From Paenibacillus sp. FSL R10-2734 (GTDB lineage: Bacteria; Bacillota; Bacilli; Paenibacillales; Paenibacillaceae): DNA of 64,000 bases. The notes beneath the pieces are model-generated. The model did not search any database. It was given only the letters and a program-made list of their open reading frames with translations, and was not told the DNA's origin. The position numbers and the translations under genes were made by a program. Location of the stretch: NCBI RefSeq assembly GCF_037963865.1, contig NZ_CP150170.1, forward strand, positions 4,712,001 through 4,776,000, written 5' to 3'. This document shows, piece after piece, positions 17,720-27,509 of the stretch (position 1 is its first letter; each line of letters begins with the position of its first letter).

Positions 17720-18192
17720 TAGCGGGACACCTCCAGTATCGCATGTTCAAAGGTATCACGGATATTTGCTCTGAACTGTGCAGGGTCATCTACATCCATG
17801 GAATGAATATACAAAGTCCGATTATCATCGGACACTTCAAGCACCACCGATCCAGGAGTAAGGCAGAGAATCGTGATTAACGTTGCCACTTCCCAATCCG
17901 ATTTCAGCTCTGTAGTATATTTGAGGATAGCTGGACGTATATTAGGCTCCGGTCTTAGAACGGCTTTTACCACTACATAACTAGAAACAACCAGCTCCCG
18001 CAGCACCAACAGGATTAGCTTAATGATCGCCCACACTTTTCCAAGATATAACCTGGGCCAAAAGCGTCGCATTCCGAGCAGAATGAGTATACCGAGCAGG
18101 AAACCAATGATAAAACGTGGTCCAGTCCAGTCATTGTGCAGAAACATCCACAGGAATGCTATCATGAAATTCAATAATAGTTGAAAAGCCAT
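17719..18192 (-). CDS. mrpE: Na+/H+ antiporter subunit MrpE
   Basis: A 157-residue membrane subunit. The N-terminal two helices and the conserved stretch LTPGSVVLEVSDDNRTLYIH with the following HSMDVDDP are diagnostic of MrpE. It is separated by six bases from mrpD and shares the operon. Confidence 0.93.
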   Translation of the reverse strand: MAFQLLLNFMIAFLWMFLHNDWTGPRFIIGFLLGILILLGMRRFWPRLYLGKVWAIIKLILLVLRELVVSSYVVVKAVLRPEPNIRPAILKYTTELKSDWEVATLITILCLTPGSVVLEVSDDNRTLYIHSMDVDDPAQFRANIRDTFEHAILEVSR

Positions 18193-18197
18193 AGTAT

Positions 18198-19676
18198 CTA
18201 CTCCTTCATGACAGCGTTAATGTATAGTGCTGGATCAGCGAGGACGGCTCCAGCTTGGCTTACATATCCGTTTACTGTTTCAGCACCAACACCCATCAGA
18301 ATTACAATCGCGAACAGAACAGCTGCCGGTGCCATCATAGCTTTATATTGAAGCGGTTTGACTTGTTCTTCCCTTTTCTCGCCACCCCAGAATACCTGCT
18401 GGAATACCTTGATCAAGGAATATAGCACTATGAAGCTGGAGCCAAGTGCAATTAGCGCCAGTGCTACGTCATTCTGTCCAAACCCACTACGTACCATCAT
18501 CACTTTTCCAGCGAAACCACTAAGTGGTGGAACACCAACCAACGCCAAAGTCAGTACAAAAAACATCCAGCCGGTCCACGGATAGCGTCGGATTAAACCG
18601 CCCATTTCTTTTAAGCGGTCAGTGCCCGATGCTGAGATAATCATCCCACCCAGGAAGAATAATAATGCTTTAGCAACCATGTCATGCATTAAATAGAACA
18701 CCACACCATTTAACGAATCCTGAGTCGCAACAGAGATCCCAAAAGCAATAAATCCAACACTGATGATAATATTATAGTTAAATATTCGGCCCAGATCGTT
18801 ATAAGCCAATGCACCGATTGCACCAAGTATCATCGTCGCTCCCGCCATCCAAGCAATCAGTGTATGGGTGAGTCCCAGATCTTGAACAAAAATCAATGTA
18901 AAGGTACGTATAATTGCATACAATCCCACTTTCGTTAACAATGCCCCAAACAGTGCTCTAACAGCCACAGGTGGTGCGCTATAAGAATCCGGAAGCCAGA
19001 AAAAGAGCAACAAACCTGCCTTTATCGAAAATACGATCAGCAGCAGGACCGCAATGACGTTCAAAACACCGCCTTGTCCCGCCTCTGCTACACGCATAGA
19101 TAGATGCGCCATATTCAGTGTTCCTGTCGCGGCATATAAATAAGCAAGCGTCGCTACGAACAAGGAAGAGGAGATCACGTTAACTAATACATATTTTAAG
19201 GTCTCTCTCAGTTGACCTTTGGAGCCTCCAAGTACAATTAAAGCATACGAGGCAACTAACAGCACCTCAAAGCAGACGAATAAGTTAAACAGATCTCCAG
19301 TAAGAAAGGAACCAAACACCCCAGTTAACAGAAAATGGAAAAACGGATAGTAATAAAACCGTTCTCTTTCTTCCCCAATGCTAGCGAAGGAAAAAAATAG
19401 GCAAGCCGCACCAACAATAGCACCGATTAGTACAAGTAACGCCGCAAACATATCGGCAACAAACACAATGCCATAAGGTGGAAGCCATCCACCCATATAT
19501 AGGGTCTGGATGCCTTTTGTACTTACCTGGTACACAATGATTCCAGCAACCAAGATATTTAAACATACACTAACGGCACTGATAATACGTTGCAGATCCA
19601 CTCGTTCTTTTAGAAAAATCAGTATAACTGCCGTAAAGGCCGGAATCAGCAGAGGCAGCACTAGCAAGTTGTTCAT
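18198..19676 (-). CDS. mrpD: Na+/H+ antiporter subunit MrpD
   Basis: A 492-residue membrane protein with about 14 helices, homologous to the proton-pumping NuoM/NuoN subunits of complex I. The key Lys helix (ALFGALLTKVGLYAIIRTF) and the glutamate helix (NLFVCFEVLLVASYALIVLG) are visible. Its start overlaps mrpC by four bases. MrpA and MrpD together carry the antiport path. Confidence 0.94.
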   Translation of the reverse strand: MNNLLVLPLLIPAFTAVILIFLKERVDLQRIISAVSVCLNILVAGIIVYQVSTKGIQTLYMGGWLPPYGIVFVADMFAALLVLIGAIVGAACLFFSFASIGEERERFYYYPFFHFLLTGVFGSFLTGDLFNLFVCFEVLLVASYALIVLGGSKGQLRETLKYVLVNVISSSLFVATLAYLYAATGTLNMAHLSMRVAEAGQGGVLNVIAVLLLIVFSIKAGLLLFFWLPDSYSAPPVAVRALFGALLTKVGLYAIIRTFTLIFVQDLGLTHTLIAWMAGATMILGAIGALAYNDLGRIFNYNIIISVGFIAFGISVATQDSLNGVVFYLMHDMVAKALLFFLGGMIISASGTDRLKEMGGLIRRYPWTGWMFFVLTLALVGVPPLSGFAGKVMMVRSGFGQNDVALALIALGSSFIVLYSLIKVFQQVFWGGEKREEQVKPLQYKAMMAPAAVLFAIVILMGVGAETVNGYVSQAGAVLADPALYINAVMKE

Positions 19677-20008
19677 TGTCTCTCCTCCTTGGTTCCTTCC
19701 ACATCATCCGTACCCGTCGAACGGTAAGTCCGATATGCCAAAACAATGAAGAATGCTGTTACTCCAAAACTAATTACTATAGAAGTCAAAATGAGCGCCT
19801 GCGGTAACGGATCTACATACGCCTCCGCTTTCTCACCTAGCAAAGGTGGAGCACCTGTCTTGAGACCCGACATCGTCAGTAGCAGTAAATGAACACCATG
19901 GGTAATTAAATTAGTACCCAGTAGGATGCGTAGTAAGCTTTTGGAAAGGACTAGATAAACACCTACGGAAAACAATACGCCGATCGCCAAGGCAACAACA
20001 AGCTCCAT
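19673..20008 (-). CDS. mrpC: Na+/H+ antiporter subunit MrpC
   Basis: A 111-residue subunit with three helices, homologous to NuoK. Typical motifs are LLGTNLITHGVHLLLL and DPLPQALILTSIVISFGVTA. It overlaps mrpA and mrpD at its ends by one and four bases. Confidence 0.94.
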   Translation of the reverse strand: MELVVALAIGVLFSVGVYLVLSKSLLRILLGTNLITHGVHLLLLTMSGLKTGAPPLLGEKAEAYVDPLPQALILTSIVISFGVTAFFIVLAYRTYRSTGTDDVEGTKEERQ

Positions 20009-22866
20009 TAGCTATCCCTCCCGATCGTAAATATGATATTCATTGTGACACCAATAACAGCTAGATAAACACCGAGATCAAAGAACATTGCAGTGGTTAG
20101 TTCTGTTTTGCCCATAAGTGGCAATTGAAAATATCCAAACGTTTGGCTCAGAAAAGGTACGCCGAATATAAATGAGCCTACCCCGGTAAGAAAAGCAATT
20201 GAAATCCCGATCGCGATTAACTTACGATAATTAATAGGTAGCACCTTCTCAACCATGTCCATCCCAAAAGTGATGGCGAGTAGCACCAATCCGGCAGAAG
20301 CCATTAAAGCCCCAATAAATCCGCCTCCCGGATTATTATGACCGGCAAAAAACAGATACAGCGAAAATATCAGAATAATAACGAATGCTACCTTAGCTAC
20401 TGATTGCAGTAACACATCATCACTTCGAGAATAACGAGGCTTATTATAGGGAACAACCCTCTTCAGTTGGGCTGCAGCTCCATCTCCATCCAACTGCAGC
20501 TTGATCATGGAATAAATAGCAAGTGAGGCGAGGCCTAGTACTGTTATTTCAAACATGGTATCAAAGCCGCGGAAATCAACGAGCAGAACATTGACCATAT
20601 TTTTACCGCCACCCAAAGTATAGCTATTCTCCACATAATATTTCGAGATGGATTCGAACGGACTACTACCTAAAGCAGCAAGTGCAACCAATGTCATCGT
20701 TACGCCCATCCCGATAGAAATAATTAGTTTAAACACGCGCGAACGAAGTTTAAGCTTCTCTTTTTCCAGCCTAGGCAAATGCCGGAAACATAGCAGGAAC
20801 AATGTAACAGATACCACTTCAACAATCATCTGCGTAAGCGCCAGATCAGGAGCTCGGAACAGAACAAAGAGCAAAGTAACCATATAACCAACCATTCCTG
20901 TTAACAAAATGGCTGTTATTCTGGAACGTACAAATGGGATAGCTAAAGCCCCTAGAAGCAAAACCATTACAGCAATAACTTCAAACAAAGAAAACGGAGT
21001 ATACTTAGTCGTACCAAGTGTAATTCCCTCTGAATACCACACGACACCACAAATCGTTACGATCAAGAAGGAAAAAATATACATTAAATAATGTCGCATG
21101 GAACCTGTCATATAGGAACCAGTCACCCATCTAGACAATTTCTCAACCAGCCGGATTACTCCGTCATAGACTTGATTTAAAGTGTAGCCACTGCCCCATT
21201 CTTTATCGACCAGGCTTAAGCGGCCATAGATTCGGTATACGGTAATACCAAGAATCACAACCCCAAGTGTCATCCATACTTCTGGTGTCCAGCCATGCCA
21301 GAAATAGATATTCACAACAAAAGGTTCTCCGGTCTGCAAGATTGGGTGAATAGCATTCATTGCAGGAATAATAAGTGTATTAGATAATATATTCGGGAAA
21401 AAACCGATAACTATAGACAGCACTGCTAGCAGACACGGGGCAAGCAGAAGTCCAAATGGAGCTTCATGCGGTTTTTTGTCAAGCTTCTCAGGCTGATATT
21501 TTCCGAAAAAGGTGTGGAATACCAAAATCATACTGTACGCAAAAGTAAACACGCTGGCAATCCAGGCCAAAACCGGGAAGAGCGTAAACAACGAGGGGAT
21601 AGAGAATATATCCAAGTTTCGGATATTCAGGACAGCTGTAAAAAACATCTCTTTACTTAAAAATCCCGAAAATGGCGGCAAACCAGCCATGGAGAAACTG
21701 CCGATCATCGCTACCGTAAAGGTAACCGGCATAATGGAAATCAGTCCGCCCAGCTTTCGCAGGTCGCGGGTACCCGTCTCATGGTCAACTATACCGACCA
21801 TCATAAACAAAGAGCCTTTAAAGATGGCATGGTTAATAAGATGAAAGATTGCCGCTGTTGTTGCAGCAGTATAGAAAACAGCTTCTTTCCCTACATAAAA
21901 TGCCGCTGCCGATCCCATTCCTAGCAATCCCATAATCAGTCCAAGTTGACTAATTGTTGAATAGGCTAATAGAGCCTTCAGGTCCGTCTGCTTCATCGCC
22001 TGAATCGAGCCATAAATCAAGGTGATCAAACCGACGCCTGACACAATCCAGAACCACTCATATTGCCCCGCAAAAATAGGGCTGAAACGGGCGACAAGAT
22101 ACAATCCAGCTTTAACCATCGTTGCCGAGTGAAGATATGCGCTGACGGGTGTCGGTGCCTCCATGGCATCCGGCAGCCAGATATGAAAAGGAAACTGAGC
22201 TGATTTGGTGAATGCGCCTAACAGAATTAGCATCATCGCTGGAATAAACAACGCATGCCCACTAATATCGCCAACCTCGCTCCAAATTTCCCGAATACTA
22301 AAGGTGCCTGTCATCACATACAGCATTAAAAAGCCGGCAAACATCGCTAAACCACCGAATACGGTAATCAACATTGATTTCAGAGCACCATACCGCGATT
22401 TTTGCCTCCGATGCCAAAAAGCAATCAACAGAAATGACGAGACACTTGTTAACTCCCAAAAACCATATAGCACCATCAAGTTATCCGAGAGCACAACGCC
22501 AAGCATCGCTCCCATAAATAGCATTAGATAAATATAAAAAGGGGTCAACGCTTCTTTTCGTTTGTCCAGATAATAAATAGAATAGATAATTACAAGACTA
22601 CCCATTCCAGTGATTAACAAAGCAAACAACAAGCTTAATCCATCCAGATGGAAAACCAAATCAATTCCTAGTGAAGGAATCCATGAAACAGTCTCATATC
22701 CCAAATCCCCTCCCTTAATAACGGGAATCCGGGTTAAAAAATAAACAAACAATGCGAGTGAACCGGGGAAAACAAGCCATCCTCTATGAAGGTTGGATGC
22801 TCTTTTGGTCAAAAGTGCGATTAATAAGGCCATTAGAAACGGAACAAGTATGATTACATGCAGCAA
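20008..22866 (-). CDS. mrpA: Na+/H+ antiporter subunit A fused to subunit B (MrpAB)
   Basis: A 952-residue membrane protein. Residues 1 to about 800 match MrpA (NuoL-like; FHLDGLSLLFALLITGMGSL, then LHSATMVKAGLYLVARF). From about residue 810 the sequence is a complete MrpB: QSVAKVAFVIILIFSLYLFF, GHNNPGGGFIGALMASAG and GKTELTTAMFFDLGVYLAVI. In Bacillus subtilis these are two genes of about 800 and 143 residues; here the frame is continuous with no internal stop or start site, so the subunits are joined. Translation starts at a TTG six bases after AGGAGGA. First mrp gene of the operon, coding for the ion-translocating core. Confidence 0.92.
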   Translation of the reverse strand: MLHVIILVPFLMALLIALLTKRASNLHRGWLVFPGSLALFVYFLTRIPVIKGGDLGYETVSWIPSLGIDLVFHLDGLSLLFALLITGMGSLVIIYSIYYLDKRKEALTPFYIYLMLFMGAMLGVVLSDNLMVLYGFWELTSVSSFLLIAFWHRRQKSRYGALKSMLITVFGGLAMFAGFLMLYVMTGTFSIREIWSEVGDISGHALFIPAMMLILLGAFTKSAQFPFHIWLPDAMEAPTPVSAYLHSATMVKAGLYLVARFSPIFAGQYEWFWIVSGVGLITLIYGSIQAMKQTDLKALLAYSTISQLGLIMGLLGMGSAAAFYVGKEAVFYTAATTAAIFHLINHAIFKGSLFMMVGIVDHETGTRDLRKLGGLISIMPVTFTVAMIGSFSMAGLPPFSGFLSKEMFFTAVLNIRNLDIFSIPSLFTLFPVLAWIASVFTFAYSMILVFHTFFGKYQPEKLDKKPHEAPFGLLLAPCLLAVLSIVIGFFPNILSNTLIIPAMNAIHPILQTGEPFVVNIYFWHGWTPEVWMTLGVVILGITVYRIYGRLSLVDKEWGSGYTLNQVYDGVIRLVEKLSRWVTGSYMTGSMRHYLMYIFSFLIVTICGVVWYSEGITLGTTKYTPFSLFEVIAVMVLLLGALAIPFVRSRITAILLTGMVGYMVTLLFVLFRAPDLALTQMIVEVVSVTLFLLCFRHLPRLEKEKLKLRSRVFKLIISIGMGVTMTLVALAALGSSPFESISKYYVENSYTLGGGKNMVNVLLVDFRGFDTMFEITVLGLASLAIYSMIKLQLDGDGAAAQLKRVVPYNKPRYSRSDDVLLQSVAKVAFVIILIFSLYLFFAGHNNPGGGFIGALMASAGLVLLAITFGMDMVEKVLPINYRKLIAIGISIAFLTGVGSFIFGVPFLSQTFGYFQLPLMGKTELTTAMFFDLGVYLAVIGVTMNIIFTIGRDS

Positions 22867-22953
22867 AGGCAGTCCTCCTTTTCCACTTGACTTATCAAGT
22901 TGTGAACTTAAGTACTTACTTTTTTACCAAAAGCCAAAGATCATATAATTGGT

Positions 22954-22973
22954 AGGGCCTTAAATGAAAGGCC
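22954..22973 (-). other. Intercistronic hairpin before mrpA
   Basis: GGGCCTT and AAGGCCC pair around TCATTT, between the Usp-type gene and mrpA. No T run follows, so it may stabilise or process the message rather than end it. Confidence 0.5.
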
Positions 22974-22998
22974 CTCATGTAGATAAGGGCACGCCCGA

Positions 22999-23637
22999 TT
23001 ATAAAGAATCGGTCAATGTGCCATCACAAATATGCAAATATCTAGCCTTACCATCTTCTTGCTCAATTTTGAATAAACCGTTCTCAAATTCTGTGTGTAG
23101 TTCGTGAAAGAACTTTCCTCTAAGCGAATACTCTCCCTTGGGTTCATCACTGAGCTGATACTCATTCCCGTTTTTGACCAGGTAGGCGATAACACCTTCC
23201 TCATGGGTTTCTTCCAGCCCGGCGCGCATCCGCTGAACGGCCACGACATGCAGATCAATCATTTTCATTTTACCAATGAGTTCATTGATGAAATTGCGTT
23301 TTGTAAGCTCCTGCCATCGAGTCTGGGCAGATTGTCCAATGACGATCTGGGTAACCTCATTCGCTTCAGCAACTTCTACAATAATATCTGTTGTTTTTCG
23401 GCCTTCACGTTTCCGAATGACAAACTCTGCGCCAGCTTCATCGGCAAGACGTTTCCAGACCGTCATATACATTTCTTTGCTCTGATTATATTCATCATTG
23501 TCCGAACTATCGACATTTAATACAAACAATGGCGCCCCTATTATTTCAGACAATTGGACACCACGCCGGATTAAACGTTCCCCATGCGGACCATAATGAA
23601 CACAAACCATAATTTTTTCATTGTGTATGACCTTCAC
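22999..23637 (-). CDS. KdpD/universal-stress-protein domain protein
   Basis: About 212 residues with a Usp-like fold as found in the cytoplasmic part of the sensor KdpD: IMVCVHYGPHGERLIRRGVQ at the start, then a nucleotide-binding pattern ending TQIVIGQSAQTRWQELTKRN. There is no kinase domain. The start is unclear: AGGAGG directly abuts a GTG at 23637, and in-frame alternatives (TTG at 23676, ATG at 23610) are also poorly placed. Its own sigma-A promoter is upstream and mrpA follows in the same direction, so it may be a sensor or regulator of the antiporter, which is inference. Confidence 0.75.
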   Translation of the reverse strand: MKVIHNEKIMVCVHYGPHGERLIRRGVQLSEIIGAPLFVLNVDSSDNDEYNQSKEMYMTVWKRLADEAGAEFVIRKREGRKTTDIIVEVAEANEVTQIVIGQSAQTRWQELTKRNFINELIGKMKMIDLHVVAVQRMRAGLEETHEEGVIAYLVKNGNEYQLSDEPKGEYSLRGKFFHELHTEFENGLFKIEQEDGKARYLHICDGTLTDSL

Positions 23638-23724
23638 CCTCCTGTAACATGGCCAAGAAATACAAAAGGAGCCCACTGGCGTTAGGCCCCTTGCGTAATT
23701 CTAAAACCCGATAAGTTATACTTA

Positions 23725-23753
23725 ATTATATCTATTCCTATGTTTTTTGTAAA
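23725..23753 (-). promoter_or_regulatory. Sigma-A promoter of the Usp-mrp transcription unit
   Basis: On the minus strand TTTACA (23748-23753) and TATAAT (23725-23730), spacer 17 bases. The roughly 80-base leader contains a hairpin (AAGGGGCC with GGCTCCTT, about 23661-23688) followed by TTTT, which could act as an attenuator. Confidence 0.7.
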
Positions 23754-23836
23754 GTTTGATGGTTATCATGGAACATATTTCTATGTGATGCTTGTACTAT
23801 GCCCTTCTTTTTAAGTTCTCATTCAATGCATGTTTT

Positions 23837-23875
23837 GAATATTCCTTTACACGAATATTCCCTATGTGATATATT
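23837..23875 (+). promoter_or_regulatory. Promoter and candidate operators of the ArsR-type gene
   Basis: TTTACA (23846-23851) and TATATT (23870-23875) are 18 bases apart. Two copies of the palindrome GAATATTC (23837-23844 and 23853-23860) bracket the -35 box, a plausible site for autorepression. Confidence 0.5.
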
Positions 23876-23931
23876 GAAAACACGAACTAAGAACTACGAA
23901 TGAATTCAATGAATCGAAGTGATACCTGTTT

Positions 23932-24264
23932 ATGAATACTAGTGTTATGAGTGCTTTAGCTGAACCACACCGCATGCAGATCGTTGAACTATTACGTGAG
24001 AGTCCCCTAACGGTTGGGGAGATTGCAGAAAGTCTTCAGCTACGGCAGCCTCAAGCTTCCAAGCATCTGCACGTCCTTAGTGAAGCAGGCTTAATTGAAG
24101 TTCAAGCTGTTGCTAACCGGCGCATTTGCAAGCTCCGCCCTGATCCATTTAAGGAATTAGACGTTTGGTTAGAATCCTACCGCCATTTGTGGGAGGAACG
24201 ATACGATCGGCTGGATGATTATTTGCTAGAACTGCAAAGCAAGGAATTAGATAAGGAAAAGTAA
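23932..24264 (+). CDS. ArsR-family transcriptional regulator
   Basis: A 110-residue winged-helix regulator: MSALAEPHRMQIVELLRESP, then QPQASKHLHVLSEAGLIEV as recognition helix. It has no metal-binding Cys pair of true arsenic sensors. This subgroup is regularly paired with an SRPBCC (AHSA1) protein, as here. It probably controls its own two-gene operon. The start at 23932 lacks a clear ribosome-binding site; the ATG seven codons... later (23950) is an alternative. Confidence 0.88.
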   Translation: MNTSVMSALAEPHRMQIVELLRESPLTVGEIAESLQLRQPQASKHLHVLSEAGLIEVQAVANRRICKLRPDPFKELDVWLESYRHLWEERYDRLDDYLLELQSKELDKEK

Positions 24265-24282
24265 ACGAGGAGGATCTATCCA

Positions 24283-24816
24283 ATGACAAATTCTAACCAA
24301 ACCAACCAACTAGTATCCAAAATTGAAGGCAGCACTCTAATACTAGAGCGTATTTTTAAAGCTCCACGTGAGCTAGTTTTCAAAGCTTTTTCTGAGTCTG
24401 AGCATTTGAAGCATTGGTGGGGGCCAAAAGGTTGGACGCTTCCCGTATGCCATGTCGATTTCCGTCCAGGAGGAACTTGGCATTATTGCATGAAGTGCGA
24501 GGATAAGAGTCAGGGCGATTTCTACGGTATGGAGTCTTGGGGTAAGGCGCTTTATCGGGAAATTTCGATTCCAGAGCAAATTATTTACACGGACGGGTTC
24601 TCAGATGCAGAAGGTAATATTTCAAAAGATCTGCCCGAGACACTAGTCCAACTAGATTTTATCGAGCTGGATGGTCAAACGAAGCTGGTTAACACCGGTA
24701 AATACGCTTCCCCAGAAGCGTTACAACAAGTGATTGATATGGGGATGCTACCGGGTATTGCCCAAACCTTTGATAATCTGGACGTACATCTTGAGAATTT
24801 ACAGAAGAGCAACTAG
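24283..24816 (+). CDS. SRPBCC (AHSA1-like) domain protein
   Basis: A 177-residue cytoplasmic protein with the START/AHSA1 fold: ILERIFKAPRELVFKAFSES, then HWWGPKGW and DFRPGGTWHY, all typical. Members form a hydrophobic ligand cavity; the ligand is unknown. AGGAGGATC lies before the ATG, 18 bases after the ArsR-type stop, so the two are one operon. Confidence 0.88.
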   Translation: MTNSNQTNQLVSKIEGSTLILERIFKAPRELVFKAFSESEHLKHWWGPKGWTLPVCHVDFRPGGTWHYCMKCEDKSQGDFYGMESWGKALYREISIPEQIIYTDGFSDAEGNISKDLPETLVQLDFIELDGQTKLVNTGKYASPEALQQVIDMGMLPGIAQTFDNLDVHLENLQKSN

Positions 24817-24844
24817 AGAAAGCATGAACAAACACTATAAGTAA

Positions 24845-24890
24845 AAAATAGGACGATGCAAGGATACTCTGTCCTGCTCGTCCTTTTATT
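24845..24890. terminator. Terminator between convergent genes
   Basis: AGGACGA (24850-24856) pairs with TCGTCCT (24878-24884), A-rich before and TTTTATTTATTTT after. Confidence 0.7.
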
Positions 24891-25642
24891 TATTTTGCGG
24901 GAAATAAGAACCTGATACTATTCGGAAAATATTGCAGAAAAAACGTATCGTTATGCGTACCCAGTGGATCTGTCTCAAACTTCAAATGCTGATCAGCCCC
25001 ACCCATCTTCTCTTTTAAAATATCACAAGCACGTTTGCTATTAGGCACCATGTCCTTCTGTTCATTTGTCTTGTGGATACCTTCCTGTTCACCTACATAC
25101 ATGTAAACTCTGTACTCCCTATCTAGCCTTGAATTCTCCATGTAATGTATAAAATCTTTAAACCAAACAGACGCAGATATGAATATAAAATTTTCAAAAA
25201 TAGGCTCACTCTTATACATCGCGTACAGACTTATTAATCCACCTAGTGAGACACCACCCAAAGCTAATTTCTTCGGCTCGTGGGAGATGCGAAATGAACT
25301 TTTCATATATGGAACCAGCTCATTATATACGTAATCCAAATAGTCGTCCCCTTTGCCCCCAAAGGACCAATCCTTAAAAAGAGCAGGCATTTCCCAAGGT
25401 GTATACTCATCATTCCGCAGCTGAGAATCAATCCCGACAAAAATAACCGGCTCTGTGATCCCCTCCTCCACATCTCTTTCTATATCAGCTATCGCTTCTT
25501 TAAACAAGAAATCGCCATCCTGTAAGAAAACCGCTGAGAAGCTTCGTTCAGTAAACAATTGATAAGCTTTAGGGAGATACACGGTAATTTGTCGCCCCAT
25601 ATGCTCGAAAGTTGTAAGTTCCCCTGACATCATTTTCATCAT
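24890..25642 (-). CDS. Alpha/beta-hydrolase esterase (siderophore esterase type)
   Basis: A 250-residue cytoplasmic hydrolase of the esterase D / Fes-like family. The nucleophile elbow is GGVSLGG and the catalytic His is in GTHNDTFFLQ near the C-terminus. It is the last gene of a Fur-controlled siderophore importer operon, so it probably opens an imported ferric siderophore to release iron. It is one of two such esterases in the operon. Confidence 0.78.
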   Translation of the reverse strand: MMKMMSGELTTFEHMGRQITVYLPKAYQLFTERSFSAVFLQDGDFLFKEAIADIERDVEEGITEPVIFVGIDSQLRNDEYTPWEMPALFKDWSFGGKGDDYLDYVYNELVPYMKSSFRISHEPKKLALGGVSLGGLISLYAMYKSEPIFENFIFISASVWFKDFIHYMENSRLDREYRVYMYVGEQEGIHKTNEQKDMVPNSKRACDILKEKMGGADQHLKFETDPLGTHNDTFFLQYFPNSIRFLFPAK

Positions 25643-25651
25643 ACCCCCTCC

Positions 25652-26452
25652 TTAACGGTTCAACATACGGAACGCTCTGCTCATGATGGTCGGCACTACT
25701 GAAGCGTGATTTTCATCTGGTGCCACGTAATGCTCAATCCGTAAATTAGGCAAAGCATACTCACTTAATTTTGAAAATAATACTTTAGCATCATCGACCA
25801 TAGACGCCTCTTCACTACCCACTGTAATCATTAGCTTTCGTTCCTCGGTCAATATCGTTTGACCCTTGTTATAGAACTGATCCGCATACGTCATGATTTC
25901 ATGGTCATTCCACCATATCGAAGGGCTAGAGGCTAAATAATACTGGAATAGGTCCGCACGAGTAAATAGCGTCCAGAGGACAAACAACCCACTTAAGGAG
26001 TGACCAAACAAAACTTGCTTCTGCTGATCCACCTTATATTTTTTATAGACTAGTGGCATTAATTCCAACTTTAAAAAAAATAGGAACTTTTCAGCACCAC
26101 CATGTGGTCCTATGTCAGCATTTTTCAATCGATCCGGATATACATACTGCTCTGCAGGAGGCGTGAAATCATAAAACCTTCTTTTAGAAACCTCTTCATC
26201 TGTCCCATGATGGCCAATGCCAATCACGATTGCTGGTGCAATAAACGTTTTTGGAGCATTTCTTGACTGCAATTTCACGACATCCCGGCCCAATTGAAAG
26301 TATGAATTCCCATCGAGCATATAATAAACGGGAAAGCCATTTCCGGGTGCTTCTTCTCTAGGAAGAGAAATCTTTATATCATACGTATATCCCATAAGCT
26401 GAGATTCTAGCTTCCATGATTCTGTGTGTTCGATCTCTACTTGTGTTGACAT
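25652..26452 (-). CDS. Alpha/beta-hydrolase esterase (BesA/YbbA-like)
   Basis: A 266-residue esterase of the same superfamily: LLDGNSYFQLG oxyanion region, GHSLSGLF nucleophile elbow, ENHASVVP with the catalytic His. In B. subtilis the feuABC operon is followed by ybbA, a member of this family that cleaves trilactone siderophores, and this gene has the same position. It is 9 bases from the next esterase gene. Confidence 0.8.
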   Translation of the reverse strand: MSTQVEIEHTESWKLESQLMGYTYDIKISLPREEAPGNGFPVYYMLDGNSYFQLGRDVVKLQSRNAPKTFIAPAIVIGIGHHGTDEEVSKRRFYDFTPPAEQYVYPDRLKNADIGPHGGAEKFLFFLKLELMPLVYKKYKVDQQKQVLFGHSLSGLFVLWTLFTRADLFQYYLASSPSIWWNDHEIMTYADQFYNKGQTILTEERKLMITVGSEEASMVDDAKVLFSKLSEYALPNLRIEHYVAPDENHASVVPTIMSRAFRMLNR

Positions 26453-26471
26453 TTTTTCTGTTCACTCTCCC

Positions 26472-27509
26472 CTACACTCTTGACTTGGCTAATAAGTATA
26501 AGAAATAAGGAATACCAATAATCGAAACAACTATGCCCACGGGTAACTCTGCTGGTTGAAACAATGTTTTGGCAAAATAATCTGAGATCACAAGCAAGAA
26601 CATCCCAACCACTGCACTAGACAACATAATATAACGATGATTAATGCCGACTAGCCTTTTGGCTATGTGGGGAGCCATCAATCCTATAAAACCTATAGAA
26701 CCGGATACAGATACACAAACACTTACGATGCCCACACTGCATAACAGAAAGATCAGCTTCTCTTTTTCAACGGAGATCCCTAAGCTTTTTGTACTGGAAT
26801 CCTCCAATTGAAAATAATTGAGCAGATAGCTTTTTTGATACATCACAAACCCTAAAATAAGTACCCAAGGTGCGGTCATGATGATATACGTCCAATTCGC
26901 GCTGTAAATACTTCCGACACTCCAAACCGCGGCCATCTCATAATCACTTGCATTCATTTTTAGAGAAAGATACAAGGACAACGCCCCGAAACCACTGCTT
27001 ATCGCGATCCCCGTCAAAATCAATCGTTGCATATCAAGTGCACCGTTCCGCCATGAGAAAATAAAGATAATCACTACAGCGGCAAGCCCACCCACGAATC
27101 CAAAGAGTGGCATGGCTAATATCGAGAACCAGCTTTCATTAAAAAAAGTAACCCCCGACATCTGAAAGAAAAACATAAATGCCACGATGGCTGCTCCAGC
27201 GCCTGCATTAATTCCGAGGATACCTGGATCAGCCAGACCGTTTCGGGTAATTCCTTGAATGACCGTTCCAGCTATCCCCAGACCTATTCCAACTAATGAG
27301 GCAATAATGATCCGTGGCAGTCGAAACTGAAAAATAACCAAATCAAATTTAGGATTAGGATCTATTCGCAGCAGCGTTTTTATCACATCCATTACCGACA
27401 TACCAAAAACGCCATTGGTAAGATGAAAATAGCCCGCCACAAGTGTTAACAGGATAAAAGCTAGTAGCGTCAATATATAGCGACTAAACTGTATTTTGCC
27501 TCTATCCAC
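26472..27509 (-). CDS. feuC: Ferric siderophore ABC permease (FeuC-like)
   Basis: A 345-residue FecCD-family permease with about ten helices. Family landmarks are FRLPRIIIASLVGIGLGIAG, NGLADPGILGINAGAGAAIV and SIGFIGLMAPHIAKRLVG. It overlaps the other permease gene by eight bases. The gene symbol follows operon order and is tentative. Confidence 0.85.
   Translation of the reverse strand: MDRGKIQFSRYILTLLAFILLTLVAGYFHLTNGVFGMSVMDVIKTLLRIDPNPKFDLVIFQFRLPRIIIASLVGIGLGIAGTVIQGITRNGLADPGILGINAGAGAAIVAFMFFFQMSGVTFFNESWFSILAMPLFGFVGGLAAVVIIFIFSWRNGALDMQRLILTGIAISSGFGALSLYLSLKMNASDYEMAAVWSVGSIYSANWTYIIMTAPWVLILGFVMYQKSYLLNYFQLEDSSTKSLGISVEKEKLIFLLCSVGIVSVCVSVSGSIGFIGLMAPHIAKRLVGINHRYIMLSSAVVGMFLLVISDYFAKTLFQPAELPVGIVVSIIGIPYFLYLLAKSRV

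Noticed and set aside
23640..23720. c-di-AMP (ydaO-type) riboswitch before the Usp-mrp genes
   Set aside because: The leader of about 80 bases is too short and lacks the conserved motifs; only a simple hairpin is seen.
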